Positions 1 to 7,890 of a stretch of 64,000 nt of DNA are shown here, piece by piece. The stretch is from an uncultured Lachnospira sp. (lineage in GTDB: Bacteria > Bacillota > Clostridia > Lachnospirales > Lachnospiraceae): NCBI GenBank assembly GCA_934343805.1, contig CAKRIN010000012.1, positions 1 to 64,000 on the forward strand, given 5' to 3'. Below the pieces are notes generated by a model. The model searched no databases and was not told the origin of the DNA. It saw only the letters and a list, made by a program, of their open reading frames with translations. Made by a program: the position numbers and the translations under genes. The stretch's first letter is position 1; the number at the start of each line of letters is the position of its first letter.

Positions 1-5
1 CCTTC

Positions 6-31
6 TATATTTCATTTCTTACTGAAATATA
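6..31. repeat. Inverted repeat at window edge
   Basis: TATATTTCA (6-14) and TGAAATATA (23-31) form a perfect 9-bp inverted repeat around an 8-nt loop. A similar string, TTACTGAAATATA, recurs just upstream of lysS near 2113-2126. It may be a leader or operator element of a gene left of the window; function unknown. Confidence 0.35.
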
Positions 32-59
32 ACCTAACAGAAAAAAATAAAGATTTGAT

Positions 60-90
60 GAAGATTTATTCCCGTATAGAATAAATCTTC
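60..90 (-). terminator. Intrinsic terminator of the small gene at 104-244
   Basis: A perfect 11-bp stem, GAAGATTTATT (60-70) with AATAAATCTTC (80-90), starts 14 nt after the stop codon of the small minus-strand gene. A T-rich stretch (ATCTTTATTTTTTTC on the minus strand) follows a few bases later, so termination is plausible but the U-tract is displaced from the stem. Confidence 0.55.
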
Positions 91-103
91 AATTGAATAT
101 CAC

Positions 104-244
104 CTACTTATAAAACTCAGAATCTGTAATATGAAAAGTTTCAAGATACTTATCCAATATTTCTGTATTAACAAGTACAAGCTGACCAATTTTATAACAA
201 GCCTTGGCATCCTCATATCTATCTTTCTTCTTTGATTCATTCAT
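104..244 (-). CDS. Small hypothetical protein (46 aa)
   Basis: A short reading frame starts at ATG 244 and ends with TAG at 104. It encodes a 46-residue, Lys/Tyr-rich soluble protein beginning MNESKKKDRYEDAKACYK and ending in DSEFYK. A strong ribosome binding site, AAAGGAG, lies about 8 nt upstream and a stem-loop follows the stop, which argues for a real gene. I do not recognise a family: no membrane segment or signal peptide, one cysteine. It stands alone between the lysS terminator and its own terminator, so it is probably monocistronic. A regulator, small antitoxin or anti-sigma type peptide are possibilities but nothing in the sequence decides. Confidence 0.6.
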   Translation of the reverse strand: MNESKKKDRYEDAKACYKIGQLVLVNTEILDKYLETFHITDSEFYK

Positions 245-300
245 TGCTGTGCTCCTTTCACTTTGACTTCATAACAAATGACGTATTTTCTCCATAACGC

Positions 301-344
301 AAAAAAGAGGACATCTTCTAAATTTCTTTAGAAAATGTCCTCTT
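301..344 (-). terminator. Terminator of the greA-lysS operon
   Basis: An 18-bp stem with one mismatch (305-322 with 327-344, loop TTTC) is followed on the minus strand by six U residues (301-306). It sits about 140 nt beyond the lysS stop codon. Confidence 0.85.
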
Positions 345-483
345 AGTAGTTCATATTCGATTGAATCTTATTCTTTTCAGATTGTGTACTCTTTCATACT
401 GATGTAAATGACTATGCCAAAATACGTCTTTTAATGCGTCCTTTGACGTACTCAAATGCCTCAAACCCGCATAAACACTAGGT

Positions 484-2088
484 TTATTTATCCAAGCTCT
501 TCATCGTCGGGAAGAGCAGAACATCCCTGATTGCAGGTGAATCTGTAAGCAGCATAACAAGTCTGTCGATACCGTAACCGATACCGCCTGTTGGTGGCAT
601 ACCTACTGCAAGTGCGTTAAGGAAGTCCTCATCAGTATGCTGTGCTTCCTCGTCGCCGTTTTCTGCGTTCTTATCCTGCTGTGCGAAACGCTCTCTCTGG
701 TCGATTGGGTCGTTAAGCTCTGAGTATGCATTACACATTTCCCATGTGTTAATGAAAAGCTCGAAACGCTCAACCTTCTCTGGATCAGATGGCTTCTTCT
801 TAGTAAGTGGAGAGATTGCAAGAGGATGATCCATGATGAATGTAGGCTGGATTAACTTCTCCTCGCAGTACTCCTCGAAGAAGAGGTTGATAATGTCACC
901 CTTAGTGTGACGCTCCTCGAACTCAATTCCTCTCTCCTTAGCAAGAGCCTTAGCTTCTTCGTCAGTCTTAATTGTATCAAAATCAACACCGGCATATTCC
1001 TTGATTGCGTCATTCATAGTAAGTCTTCTGAATGGCTTTCCAAGGTCAATCTCAGTGCCGTTGTAAGTAATCTTAGTTGTACCGCATACAGTCTCAGCAA
1101 GATGTCTGAACATACTCTCAGTAAGTTCCATCATGCCCTCGTAATCTGTGTATGCCTGATAAAGCTCCATAAGTGTGAACTCAGGGTTGTGTCTTGTATC
1201 AACACCCTCGTTACGGAATACTCGTCCGATTTCATAAACTCTCTCAAGACCACCAACGATAAGTCTCTTAAGATAAAGCTCTAATGAAATACGAAGCTTA
1301 ACGTCCTCGTCAAGTGCGTTGTAATGAGTTTCAAATGGTCTTGCAGCAGCACCACCAGCATTAGATACAAGTGTTGGTGTCTCAACTTCCATGAAGTCTC
1401 TGCCGTCAAGGAATTTTCTGATTTCCTTGATAATCTTAGATCTCTTTACAAATGTATCCTTAACATCAGGATTCATTATTAAATCAACATATCTCTGACG
1501 ATATCTCATATCAGTATCTGTGATTCCGTGGAACTTCTCTGGAAGTACCTGTAAACTCTTAGAAAGAAGAGTAATCTCCTCAGCGTGAACTGATATCTCT
1601 CCTGTCTTAGTTCTGAAGATAAATCCCTTGATACCAAAGATATCACCGATATCAGACTTCTTGAAGTCTGCATATGCTTCTTCGCCAATTGCATCTCTTG
1701 AAATGTATGCCTGCATTCTGCCCTTAAGATCAGCAATATTGCAGAAAGATGCCTTTCCCATTACTCTCTTGAACATCATACGTCCAGCAAAGCTTACATT
1801 GATTGGAGAAGCATCCATAATAGCTCTTCTCTCATTATAATCAGCATTAACTGCTTCTCTTGCCTGCTGCTCATCTAAACCATCAGTATTAACTACTGGT
1901 CTGTCACCAAGAAGTTCCTTCTCATGCGCTTCATAGATGGCTCTGATTTCGTCTGTGTGATGTGTTACATCATACTTTGTTATCTGAAATGGATCCTTAC
2001 CTGCGTCCTGAAGGTTCTTTAACTTTTCCATACGAACCTTAATCTGCTCGTTAACGTCAGGCTGCTGTGCAGATTTATTATCTCCCAT
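484..2088 (-). CDS. lysS: Lysyl-tRNA synthetase, class II
   Basis: Charges tRNA-Lys with lysine in the cytoplasm using ATP. All three class II motifs are visible: motif 1 near residues 230-250 (DFMEVETPTL), motif 2 near 283-310 (YEIGRVFRNEG, then TRHNPEFTLMELYQAY) and motif 3 near the C-terminus (GIGYGIDRLVMLL). The N-terminal anticodon-binding OB domain precedes residue 190. At 534 aa it is about 35 longer than the usual ~500, mostly because of a charged stretch at residues 62-93. It follows greA by 52 nt and shares its promoter; a stem-loop terminator lies downstream. No T-box or lysine riboswitch leader is seen. The start has GGAG ten nucleotides upstream. Confidence 0.97.
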   Translation of the reverse strand: MGDNKSAQQPDVNEQIKVRMEKLKNLQDAGKDPFQITKYDVTHHTDEIRAIYEAHEKELLGDRPVVNTDGLDEQQAREAVNADYNERRAIMDASPINVSFAGRMMFKRVMGKASFCNIADLKGRMQAYISRDAIGEEAYADFKKSDIGDIFGIKGFIFRTKTGEISVHAEEITLLSKSLQVLPEKFHGITDTDMRYRQRYVDLIMNPDVKDTFVKRSKIIKEIRKFLDGRDFMEVETPTLVSNAGGAAARPFETHYNALDEDVKLRISLELYLKRLIVGGLERVYEIGRVFRNEGVDTRHNPEFTLMELYQAYTDYEGMMELTESMFRHLAETVCGTTKITYNGTEIDLGKPFRRLTMNDAIKEYAGVDFDTIKTDEEAKALAKERGIEFEERHTKGDIINLFFEEYCEEKLIQPTFIMDHPLAISPLTKKKPSDPEKVERFELFINTWEMCNAYSELNDPIDQRERFAQQDKNAENGDEEAQHTDEDFLNALAVGMPPTGGIGYGIDRLVMLLTDSPAIRDVLLFPTMKSLDK

Positions 2089-2140
2089 GAATGAGTATCT
2101 CCTTTTCTATATGTTACTGAAATATATCTACCGACAATTA

Positions 2141-2617
2141 TTAGTCGTTCTTTACAGATACAACCTTGTATTCAATCTCTCCTGCAGGTGCTTCTACTTT
2201 AATAGTATCACCCTTCTTCTTTCCAATAAGAGCTGCACCAAGAGGTGACTCATTAGAAATCTTGTTGTTAAGGCTGTCTGCCTCTGATGAACCAACGATT
2301 GTGTACTCAATATCCTCGTCAAATTCTACATCATGAAGAACAACAACGCTCTCCATCTTAATCTTATCTTTATTCTTATCGTTATCCTGAATAACCTCAC
2401 AATTTGCAAGAATTGCTTCAAGCTCTGCAATTTCTGTCTCTATATCTCTCTGCTCATCTTTAGCTGCATCATACTCAGCATTCTCTGATAAATCTCCCTG
2501 CTCTCTTGCTTCCTTTAACTTCTGAGCAACTTCCTTTCTTCTGACAACCTTAAGCTCCTCAAGTCTTGCTACTCTTTCGTCATACCCCTTTTTAGTAAGA
2601 AACTGTTTCTCTGCCAT
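2141..2617 (-). CDS. greA: Transcription elongation factor GreA
   Basis: Binds the secondary channel of RNA polymerase and stimulates cleavage of backtracked RNA. The 158-aa length is standard. The N-terminal coiled coil carries the signature EQGDLSENAEYDAAKDEQ (about residues 40-57, the acidic tip region), and the C-terminal FKBP-like domain carries SNESPLGAALIGKKKGD. It is the first gene of a greA-lysS pair with a consensus promoter at 2698-2726. Pairing of greA with lysS is common in Firmicutes. Confidence 0.97.
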   Translation of the reverse strand: MAEKQFLTKKGYDERVARLEELKVVRRKEVAQKLKEAREQGDLSENAEYDAAKDEQRDIETEIAELEAILANCEVIQDNDKNKDKIKMESVVVLHDVEFDEDIEYTIVGSSEADSLNNKISNESPLGAALIGKKKGDTIKVEAPAGEIEYKVVSVKND

Positions 2618-2697
2618 GTTCTTATCACCTTTCTATATATCTGCTACCTAATATGCTTCTGCTCTACTAGAGAATAAAACCCCACAAGCGTCACAAT

Positions 2698-2726
2698 ATT
2701 ATAAACTATCAGTTCCTGTCTGTCAA
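2698..2726 (-). promoter_or_regulatory. Consensus sigma-A promoter for greA-lysS
   Basis: On the minus strand TTGACA (2726-2721), a 17-bp spacer and TATAAT (2703-2698) match the vegetative consensus exactly. The -35 hexamer overlaps the stop codon of the upstream gene dusB, so greA-lysS can be transcribed independently of the argF-dusB operon. Confidence 0.85.
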
Positions 2727-3688
2727 TGTAAGCCTTCAAGTATCCTGTCCACAAGTCCGTTAAACTGCTCAAGATTAGTAACCTGATTAGCTTCATTTCT
2801 CAATGCTGCTGCATGCTTTATTCCTGCTGTATACCATGCAAAATGCTTTCTCATCTCACGAATTCCTGTAAACTCGCCTTTTATCTCGCACAAACCTTTG
2901 GCATGTCTCTTAATCATCTGGCATACTTCTTCAACAGATGGTGGTGCAATTATTGTCCCATTATTCATATATTCAGAAACCTGTCTGAATATCCATGGAT
3001 TTCCTCTTGCTGCCCTTCCAATCATTATTCCGTCACACCCTGTCTGTTTCATCATATTAACAGCATCTTCGCCGCTCTTAATATCACCATTACCAATAAC
3101 AGGAATTGATACCGCTTCTTTGACCTGTCTTATTATATCCCAGTCTGCATGTCCTGAATAATACTGCTGCCTCGTTCTTGCATGGACTGCAACGGCAGCA
3201 CCGCCTGACTCCTCAATAACATGTGCTATCTCAGATGCATTTATACTATTCTCATCAAAGCCGGCCCTTATCTTGATTGTGAGTGGCTTATCAAGTGCAT
3301 TTGCCATCTTCTCAACTATTTTGCCGACAAGCACAGGATCTTTCATAAGTGCCGAACCTTCGCCATTATTGACAACCTTTGGTACAGGGCAACCCATATT
3401 GACATCTATCATATCAAACTCTCTTTCCGAAAGTCTCTTCGCTATATCTGCCATGATATCTGGATCTGAACCGAAGAGCTGTAATGCAAGCGGACGCTCC
3501 TCTGGCACTGTCTTCATTAAATCTTCTGTATTCTTATTGTTATACAGCACAGCTTTGGCGCTGACCATCTCCGTACACATAAGACCACAGCCCTGCTCCT
3601 TGCATAAAAGTCGAAATGGCAGGTCTGTTACTCCTGCCATCGGTGCCAATGCAATATTGTTCTTTATCTCAACATTTCCAATTCTCAT
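2723..3688 (-). CDS. dusB: tRNA-dihydrouridine synthase (DusB type)
   Basis: FMN-dependent reduction of uridine to dihydrouridine in tRNA. The 321-aa TIM-barrel protein shows the opening APMAGVTDLPFR, the catalytic-cysteine motif NMGCPVPKV near residue 98, ARTRQQYYSGHADW, the phosphate-binding GNGDI and the FMN motif GIMIGRAARGNPWIF. The fold and motifs fit the bacterial DusB subfamily. It starts 2 nt after the stop of the DUF6145-like gene, with GGAG five nucleotides before the ATG, and is the last gene of the argF-dusB operon. Confidence 0.95.
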   Translation of the reverse strand: MRIGNVEIKNNIALAPMAGVTDLPFRLLCKEQGCGLMCTEMVSAKAVLYNNKNTEDLMKTVPEERPLALQLFGSDPDIMADIAKRLSEREFDMIDVNMGCPVPKVVNNGEGSALMKDPVLVGKIVEKMANALDKPLTIKIRAGFDENSINASEIAHVIEESGGAAVAVHARTRQQYYSGHADWDIIRQVKEAVSIPVIGNGDIKSGEDAVNMMKQTGCDGIMIGRAARGNPWIFRQVSEYMNNGTIIAPPSVEEVCQMIKRHAKGLCEIKGEFTGIREMRKHFAWYTAGIKHAAALRNEANQVTNLEQFNGLVDRILEGLH

Positions 3689-3690
3689 AA

Positions 3691-4023
3691 TTACTCCATA
3701 CCTAAGAAGAACACCTTAAAGAACATCTCAAGTGACTCAAGAAGTTCTCTTTTCTCGTACTGATACTTCTTGACGAGCATTCCGCATGCTATCTCATCAT
3801 ACAGTAAATCACCCTCGTCTGCTGATGATTTAAACAAAAGATTGCCCTCCTCATCGAATTCCATATCAAGTATTCCCCCTACTTCCTCTGTGAAAAGAAC
3901 ACACATAATCTTTAACTCGTTCTTTACATCATCCGGAAGTTTATCAAAATCAGGGTTAAAATAGTATTTCTTCTCATAAGAATTAGATACACATAAAACT
4001 ACATTTTCATCAAACATATCCAT
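3691..4023 (-). CDS. Small conserved protein, DUF6145-like
   Basis: A 110-aa acidic cytoplasmic protein (MDMFDENVVLCVSNSYEKK..., ending FKVFFLGME). It overlaps the 3' end of birA by 14 nt and is followed 2 nt later by dusB, so it is clearly translated as part of this operon. I recall similar short proteins in Lachnospiraceae under the label DUF6145; that assignment is from memory. No catalytic motif, membrane segment or metal-binding cluster is visible. Its function is unknown. Confidence 0.8.
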   Translation of the reverse strand: MDMFDENVVLCVSNSYEKKYYFNPDFDKLPDDVKNELKIMCVLFTEEVGGILDMEFDEEGNLLFKSSADEGDLLYDEIACGMLVKKYQYEKRELLESLEMFFKVFFLGME

Positions 4024-5023
4024 ATAATCCTCTCACAGAAACCTCTCCGGTTCTGATAATCTTCTCGCCCTCGTCCGTCTTAATGATAAGTTCACCCTCA
4101 TCATTGATTCCAAGTGCTTTACCGACAATCTCCTTGTCAGCATATATTGCCTTAACGTCGCCGCCCTTATTAACAAGCATTGAATTATAGTCTTCTTTAA
4201 GTCCAGCCAGATTCTGTGTCTTAACAAATGTATCATAGTACTTTGCAAAACTTTCTGAAAATGCAGCTACTATACGGCTTCTTTTCATATGGTCGCCAGT
4301 CTCAAGATACAGTGAAGAAGCTGTTGCCTTAATTGAATCATCAAATTCTGTCGTATTAACATTAATTCCCATGCCGATGACTACATAATGTATGTAATCC
4401 ATCTCTGCGCTCATCTCTGTTAATATTCCACATACCTTCTTCTTATTAAGAACTATATCATTAGGCCACTTTATACGACACTCTGCATCATGTCCGTCCT
4501 CTGTAAGAACCTTGTGGATTGCCTCCTGCACAGCCATGGCTGCCACTATTGTAAGCATTGACGCATTGACTGGTGCAATATCCGGTCTTAAAAGAAGCGA
4601 CATCCATATACCGCTTCCTGCAGGAGACACCCAATTCCTGCCGCGTCTGCCGCGTCCTCCTGTCTGGCTCTCTGTTATATAAAGTGTTCCATCTGCTGCA
4701 TTATCTCTCTCTGCGGCTCTCTTAGCTTCGTTGTTGGTAGAATCTGTCTCGTCATAATACACTACTTCGCGTATAATTCCAGTTGTATTACCTGTAGCTA
4801 CATCTGTAAGCTGACTCATTATCTCGCTTGAAGTAATAATATCAGGATACTCTGTAATCCTGTAACCTTTGTTCTGTACAGCCTCTATTACATAGCCCTC
4901 TTCCTTTAACTGGTTAATAACTTTCCAGACAGCTGTTCTTGATACACCAAACATACCACAAAGTGATTGTCCCGAAACATATTCATTTGAATTTCTCAAT
5001 ACATTTAAAATCTTAGCTTTCAT
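4010..5023 (-). CDS. birA: Bifunctional biotin ligase / biotin operon repressor
   Basis: Activates biotin to biotinyl-AMP and transfers it to carboxylase carrier proteins; the N-terminal winged helix can repress biotin genes. The 337-aa protein has the HTH in residues ~1-60 (SGQSLCGMFGVSRTAVWKVI), the ligase ATP/biotin loop GRGRRGRNWVSPAGSG and KWPNDI, and the small C-terminal SH3-like domain. The start overlaps the end of the preceding membrane-protein gene by 4 nt and the 3' end overlaps the next gene by 14 nt, showing translational coupling. No biotin synthesis genes are present in the window. Confidence 0.95.
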   Translation of the reverse strand: MKAKILNVLRNSNEYVSGQSLCGMFGVSRTAVWKVINQLKEEGYVIEAVQNKGYRITEYPDIITSSEIMSQLTDVATGNTTGIIREVVYYDETDSTNNEAKRAAERDNAADGTLYITESQTGGRGRRGRNWVSPAGSGIWMSLLLRPDIAPVNASMLTIVAAMAVQEAIHKVLTEDGHDAECRIKWPNDIVLNKKKVCGILTEMSAEMDYIHYVVIGMGINVNTTEFDDSIKATASSLYLETGDHMKRSRIVAAFSESFAKYYDTFVKTQNLAGLKEDYNSMLVNKGGDVKAIYADKEIVGKALGINDEGELIIKTDEGEKIIRTGEVSVRGLYGYV

Positions 5024-5307
5024 TTCATAATTACCTGCCAGGCAATAACTGCCATCAACATTAGTCCAACTGTCACTATTGTGAGTATAACTCCTGACAC
5101 AGTCCGGTTATTCATATAATTCTTTATAGCTGTAAGTCCGTTTACAAGAGCCCCAAGCAAAAATTCAACTGAAAAAAGCACTCCGCTCCTGCTTCTAAAA
5201 AAAAGAATCAATATAAATATTATTCCAATAACAAATGTAAGCGCTATGTTAACATAATCTATTATCATTTTAGATTTTCTATATGCGCCACTGGTTGTAT
5301 AATACAT
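5020..5307 (-). CDS. Small membrane protein of unknown function
   Basis: A 95-aa protein with three hydrophobic segments (about residues 20-38, 45-60 and 72-92) and no recognised motif. It has a GGAGG four nucleotides before the ATG, follows argF by 14 nt and overlaps birA by 4 nt, so it is a genuine operon member. I do not recognise a named family. The length and topology resemble the small membrane proteins often found in Clostridia operons; function cannot be inferred from the argF/birA neighbours. Confidence 0.75.
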   Translation of the reverse strand: MYYTTSGAYRKSKMIIDYVNIALTFVIGIIFILILFFRSRSGVLFSVEFLLGALVNGLTAIKNYMNNRTVSGVILTIVTVGLMLMAVIAWQVIMK

Positions 5308-5321
5308 AATTCCTCCGTATT

Positions 5322-6317
5322 CTACTTATATGCACCAAGTGTGGCAGCCATAACTGCCTTAATTGTATGCATTCTGTTCTCTGCCTCATCAAATACAACT
5401 GACTGCTTTGATTCAAATACTTCATCAGTAACTTCCATTTCGTCCAGACCGAATTTATCATGAATTTCCTTGCCAATCTTAGTCTTGAGATCATGGAAAG
5501 CTGGAAGGCAGTGCATAAATATAGCATTTTCTGATGCATTATCCATTACAGCCTTGTTAACCTGATATGGAAGAAGTGCTTTGATTCTCTCAGCCCACAC
5601 TTCATCAGGCTCGCCCATTGATACCCACACATCTGTATATAATACGTCTGCATCCTTAGTTCCAGCCTTAACATCTTCCGTAAGTGTTACTGATCCACCG
5701 CTTAACTTTGCCCATTCCTCACACTGTGCAACAAGCTCCTTGTCAGGGAAATATTCCTTAGCTGTGCAGGCTGTATAATGAAGTCCTAACTTAGAGCAGA
5801 CAATCATAAGTGAATTACCCATGTTATATCTTGCATCTCCCATGTAGACAAACTTAACGCCTTTTAATCTTCCAAGCTTTTCCTTAATTGTAAGCATATC
5901 TGCAAGCATCTGTGTTGGATGATACTCATTAGTAAGTCCATTCCATACAGGAACACTTGAATATCTGGCAAGATCTTCTACTATTTCCTGACCAAATCCC
6001 CTGTATTCAATTCCTTCAAACATTGTGCACAAAACTCTTGCTGTATCAGCAATACTCTCTTTCTTGCCAATCTGTGAGCCTGTTGGATCAAGATATGTAA
6101 CGCCCATACCAAGGTCATGTGCTGCAACCTCAAATGAACAGCGTGTTCTTGTACTTGTCTTTTCAAATATAAGTGCAACATTCTTCCCGATAAGCGGCTG
6201 TTCTACAATTCCTTTTTTCTTCTTATCTTTAAGCTCTGCTGCCAGATCTATCAAATATAATATTTCCTCAGGTGTGTAATCCTTCAGTGTTAAAAAGTCG
6301 CGTCCCTTTAAATCCAT
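5322..6317 (-). CDS. argF: Ornithine carbamoyltransferase
   Basis: Makes citrulline from ornithine and carbamoyl phosphate (arginine synthesis, or the reverse direction in arginine breakdown). The 331-aa protein has the carbamoyl phosphate loop STRTR (residues 54-58), the HPTQMLAD motif and the ornithine-site HCLP motif. A longer frame extends upstream to 6404, but an AGGAGG five nucleotides before the ATG at 6317 and the standard family length fix the start at [11 protein letters not shown]. It opens an operon with a membrane protein, birA, a DUF gene and dusB. No other arginine genes are nearby. Confidence 0.96.
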   Translation of the reverse strand: MDLKGRDFLTLKDYTPEEILYLIDLAAELKDKKKKGIVEQPLIGKNVALIFEKTSTRTRCSFEVAAHDLGMGVTYLDPTGSQIGKKESIADTARVLCTMFEGIEYRGFGQEIVEDLARYSSVPVWNGLTNEYHPTQMLADMLTIKEKLGRLKGVKFVYMGDARYNMGNSLMIVCSKLGLHYTACTAKEYFPDKELVAQCEEWAKLSGGSVTLTEDVKAGTKDADVLYTDVWVSMGEPDEVWAERIKALLPYQVNKAVMDNASENAIFMHCLPAFHDLKTKIGKEIHDKFGLDEMEVTDEVFESKQSVVFDEAENRMHTIKAVMAATLGAYK

Positions 6318-6375
6318 GACATCCTCCTGTCCGTATACCAAAACTGCATACTTTGCATAATTAATAACTTTGTTC

Positions 6376-6404
6376 ATTCTATCGCAATTATACTTCTTCG
6401 TCAA
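6376..6404 (-). promoter_or_regulatory. Promoter of the argF operon
   Basis: On the minus strand TTGACG (6404-6399), 17 bp, then TAGAAT (6381-6376). The predicted transcript has a leader of about 50 nt before the argF start at 6317. An ArgR/AhrC box is not convincing here. Confidence 0.65.
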
Positions 6405-6502
6405 ATGTGATGTTTAATTTGCCTGAATGTGGTAAGCGGTTGGTTGTGGGGGCCACAACTGCCCTCTCTCCTCTGAATTTCCCACGCCTTCCGGCTGCCA
6501 GT

Positions 6503-6724
6503 AAAAAAGGTGGTGTGGTTTTTCTGACCGCAAACTATGCACATAATAAAAGCATTGAGCAAGTCACTACCTAAGTGTACGCGCGTCCACGGACGGACGC
6601 GCGAGCTGTCTCGTGCATGGATGCACGTTGACAGCGTAACGAACACTCTCAAAAAAGTAAAACCGCTCAATGCTTATTATTATGTCGCGTAGTTTGTACG
6701 GAAGAAAACCACACCACCTTTTTT
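6503..6724. ncRNA. 222-nt structured intergenic element (long hairpin with three-way junction)
   Basis: Arms 6503-6560 and 6665-6724 form an imperfect 58-60 bp inverted repeat, from AAAAAAGGTGGTGTGG outside to AGCATTGAGC inside. Within the enclosed region AGTGT (574-578) pairs with ACACT (643-647) in the 6500s numbering, enclosing two hairpins: CGCGCGTCC (6580-6588) with GGACGCGCG (6595-6603), and GCTGTC-x-CGTGCAT (6605-6618) with ATGCACG-xx-GACAGC (6621-6635). Both strands end the outer stem in a U-run, so it can terminate transcription in either direction. It starts 5 nt after the sleB stop codon. The inner part is much more GC-rich than its surroundings. The rest of the gap (6318-6502) holds only the argF promoter and a GC-rich stretch with a short hairpin, GGTTGTGG/CCACAAC. 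No known RNA family recognised. Confidence 0.6.
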
Positions 6725-6729
6725 ATCCC

Positions 6730-7731
6730 TTAATGAAATATATGATTTCCTATAATCACATAATCTGAATAATTATTAACATTTACTGTACGAAGAGCTC
6801 TGAAAGCTGTATATCCGCCAATATTGTTAGCTCCTGAAAGTGCTTCGAGAGCTGCCTGCATACATTCAGAGTTTCTTGGGCCATTGCTTAATCTTAACTG
6901 AAAATTAGATGATGGTCCGCCAGAGCCATTAGATACTCCTGTAAACTGTGATCTCTGGTATATTACGCCTGTAATAGAATCTGGATAATGTGAACTTCTT
7001 ACTCTGTTAAGAACAACATTTGCAACAGCAAGTTTTCCCTCATAAGGTTCATATCCCGCTTCCCAGTCTATAACACATGCTAATGCCCATATCTCATCAT
7101 CTGATACAGACATTGTCGGATTATATGTCAGCTCTGTACCTGATATTGTATTGGCAATTATCGCCTGTCTTCTTGCTTCCTCTTCTTCTGCTGCCTTTCT
7201 TGCTGCTTCCGCTTCTGCAGCAAGTCTTTCCTCCTCTGCTATTCGTGCAGCTTCTTCTGCAGCTTCCTTTTCTTCAGCTTCTTCAATTGTATAACCTTCT
7301 ATAAGATTATCTGTTCCAATCTCTTCTGATAAAGCTTCTGCTTCATCTCCAAAACATAATGTCTGGGTAAGAACATAACCTTTACAATTACCTGAACTGA
7401 TTTTAGTCCATTCCTTACTAACCTCATCAACATCAACTAATGTGTTAGTATATAATCTTCCTACTATCTGTGCTGATTCTTCATCATAGCTGTCATAAAC
7501 ATCAAGATATGGCTCTGTAACTGCAATTGCCTTATTCTTGTATGTTGTGCTTTCTTCATAACCAGTCACAAGATTCTCTTCTGTGTTAGCTGAATAAGAT
7601 GCTACCTTAATTCCTGTGTCAGTACTTTGTGTTTTCTCATAGGTAGTTGCTACTGTTGGAAGAACCGGTACTGCAAAAAGAATAATTGCGGCTCCCACAT
7701 AACAAGCAGCTTTGCTACTTCTAAGTTTCAT
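6730..7731 (-). CDS. Secreted SleB-family cell wall hydrolase with SH3-like domain
   Basis: Predicted exported peptidoglycan hydrolase. It has an N-terminal signal/anchor segment (about residues 10-28), an SH3-like region (about 66-127), an Ala/Glu/Arg-rich coiled coil (about 149-192) and a C-terminal SleB/Hydrolase_2 domain (215-333) with the conserved glutamate E224 in DWEAGYEPYEGK. The family includes spore cortex-lytic SleB, but this architecture with SH3 and coiled coil resembles vegetative hydrolases. It is monocistronic: own promoter at 7809-7837, a WalR-like box in the leader and the 222-nt structured element right after the stop codon. Confidence 0.9.
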   Translation of the reverse strand: MKLRSSKAACYVGAAIILFAVPVLPTVATTYEKTQSTDTGIKVASYSANTEENLVTGYEESTTYKNKAIAVTEPYLDVYDSYDEESAQIVGRLYTNTLVDVDEVSKEWTKISSGNCKGYVLTQTLCFGDEAEALSEEIGTDNLIEGYTIEEAEEKEAAEEAARIAEEERLAAEAEAARKAAEEEEARRQAIIANTISGTELTYNPTMSVSDDEIWALACVIDWEAGYEPYEGKLAVANVVLNRVRSSHYPDSITGVIYQRSQFTGVSNGSGGPSSNFQLRLSNGPRNSECMQAALEALSGANNIGGYTAFRALRTVNVNNYSDYVIIGNHIFH

Positions 7732-7776
7732 AGATACTTCCCTTTCCGGCGGCTTATTTAGCTTCGCCTTTAAATT

Positions 7777-7793
7777 GTTACAAAATTGTTACA
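7777..7793 (-). promoter_or_regulatory. WalR (YycF)-like direct-repeat box in the sleB leader
   Basis: On the minus strand TGTAAC-AATTT-TGTAAC (7793-7777) matches the WalR consensus TGTWAH-N5-TGTWAH exactly. Additional half-sites occur as TGTAAT (7803-7798) and TGTAAC (7825-7820). The box lies just downstream of the predicted transcription start, a position that in Bacillus usually means repression. Assignment to WalR is inferred from the motif and from the wall-hydrolase target. Confidence 0.55.
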
Positions 7794-7808
7794 ATTTATT
7801 ACAGAAGT

Positions 7809-7837
7809 ATAATAGCAAAGTTACATTAATTTGTCAA
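7809..7837 (-). promoter_or_regulatory. Promoter of the sleB-type hydrolase gene
   Basis: Minus-strand TTGACA (7837-7832), 17-bp spacer, TATTAT (7814-7809). The leader is about 70 nt and contains the WalR-like repeats. Confidence 0.7.
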
Positions 7838-7844
7838 ATATGTT

Positions 7845-7869
7845 AAAACCCGCTCATAGAGCGGGTTTT
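7845..7869. terminator. Bidirectional terminator after the RNA methyltransferase gene
   Basis: An 11-bp stem, AAAACCCGCTC (7845-7855) with GAGCGGGTTTT (7859-7869). It ends the pfkA-methyltransferase unit on the minus strand. Confidence 0.85.
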
Positions 7870-7890
7870 AGAAATGTCTATTAAATTCAA

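Noticed and set aside
907..1284. 125-aa plus-strand frame antisense to lysS
   Set aside because: It is a shadow of a strongly conserved synthetase gene with no start signal.
2089..2140. T-box or lysine riboswitch before lysS
   Set aside because: The gap to greA is 52 nt and contains only the ribosome binding site.
6401..6670. 89-aa minus-strand reading frame across the structured element
   Set aside because: It lies in the inverted repeat, has no ribosome binding site, and its frame reads through both hairpin arms and the argF promoter.
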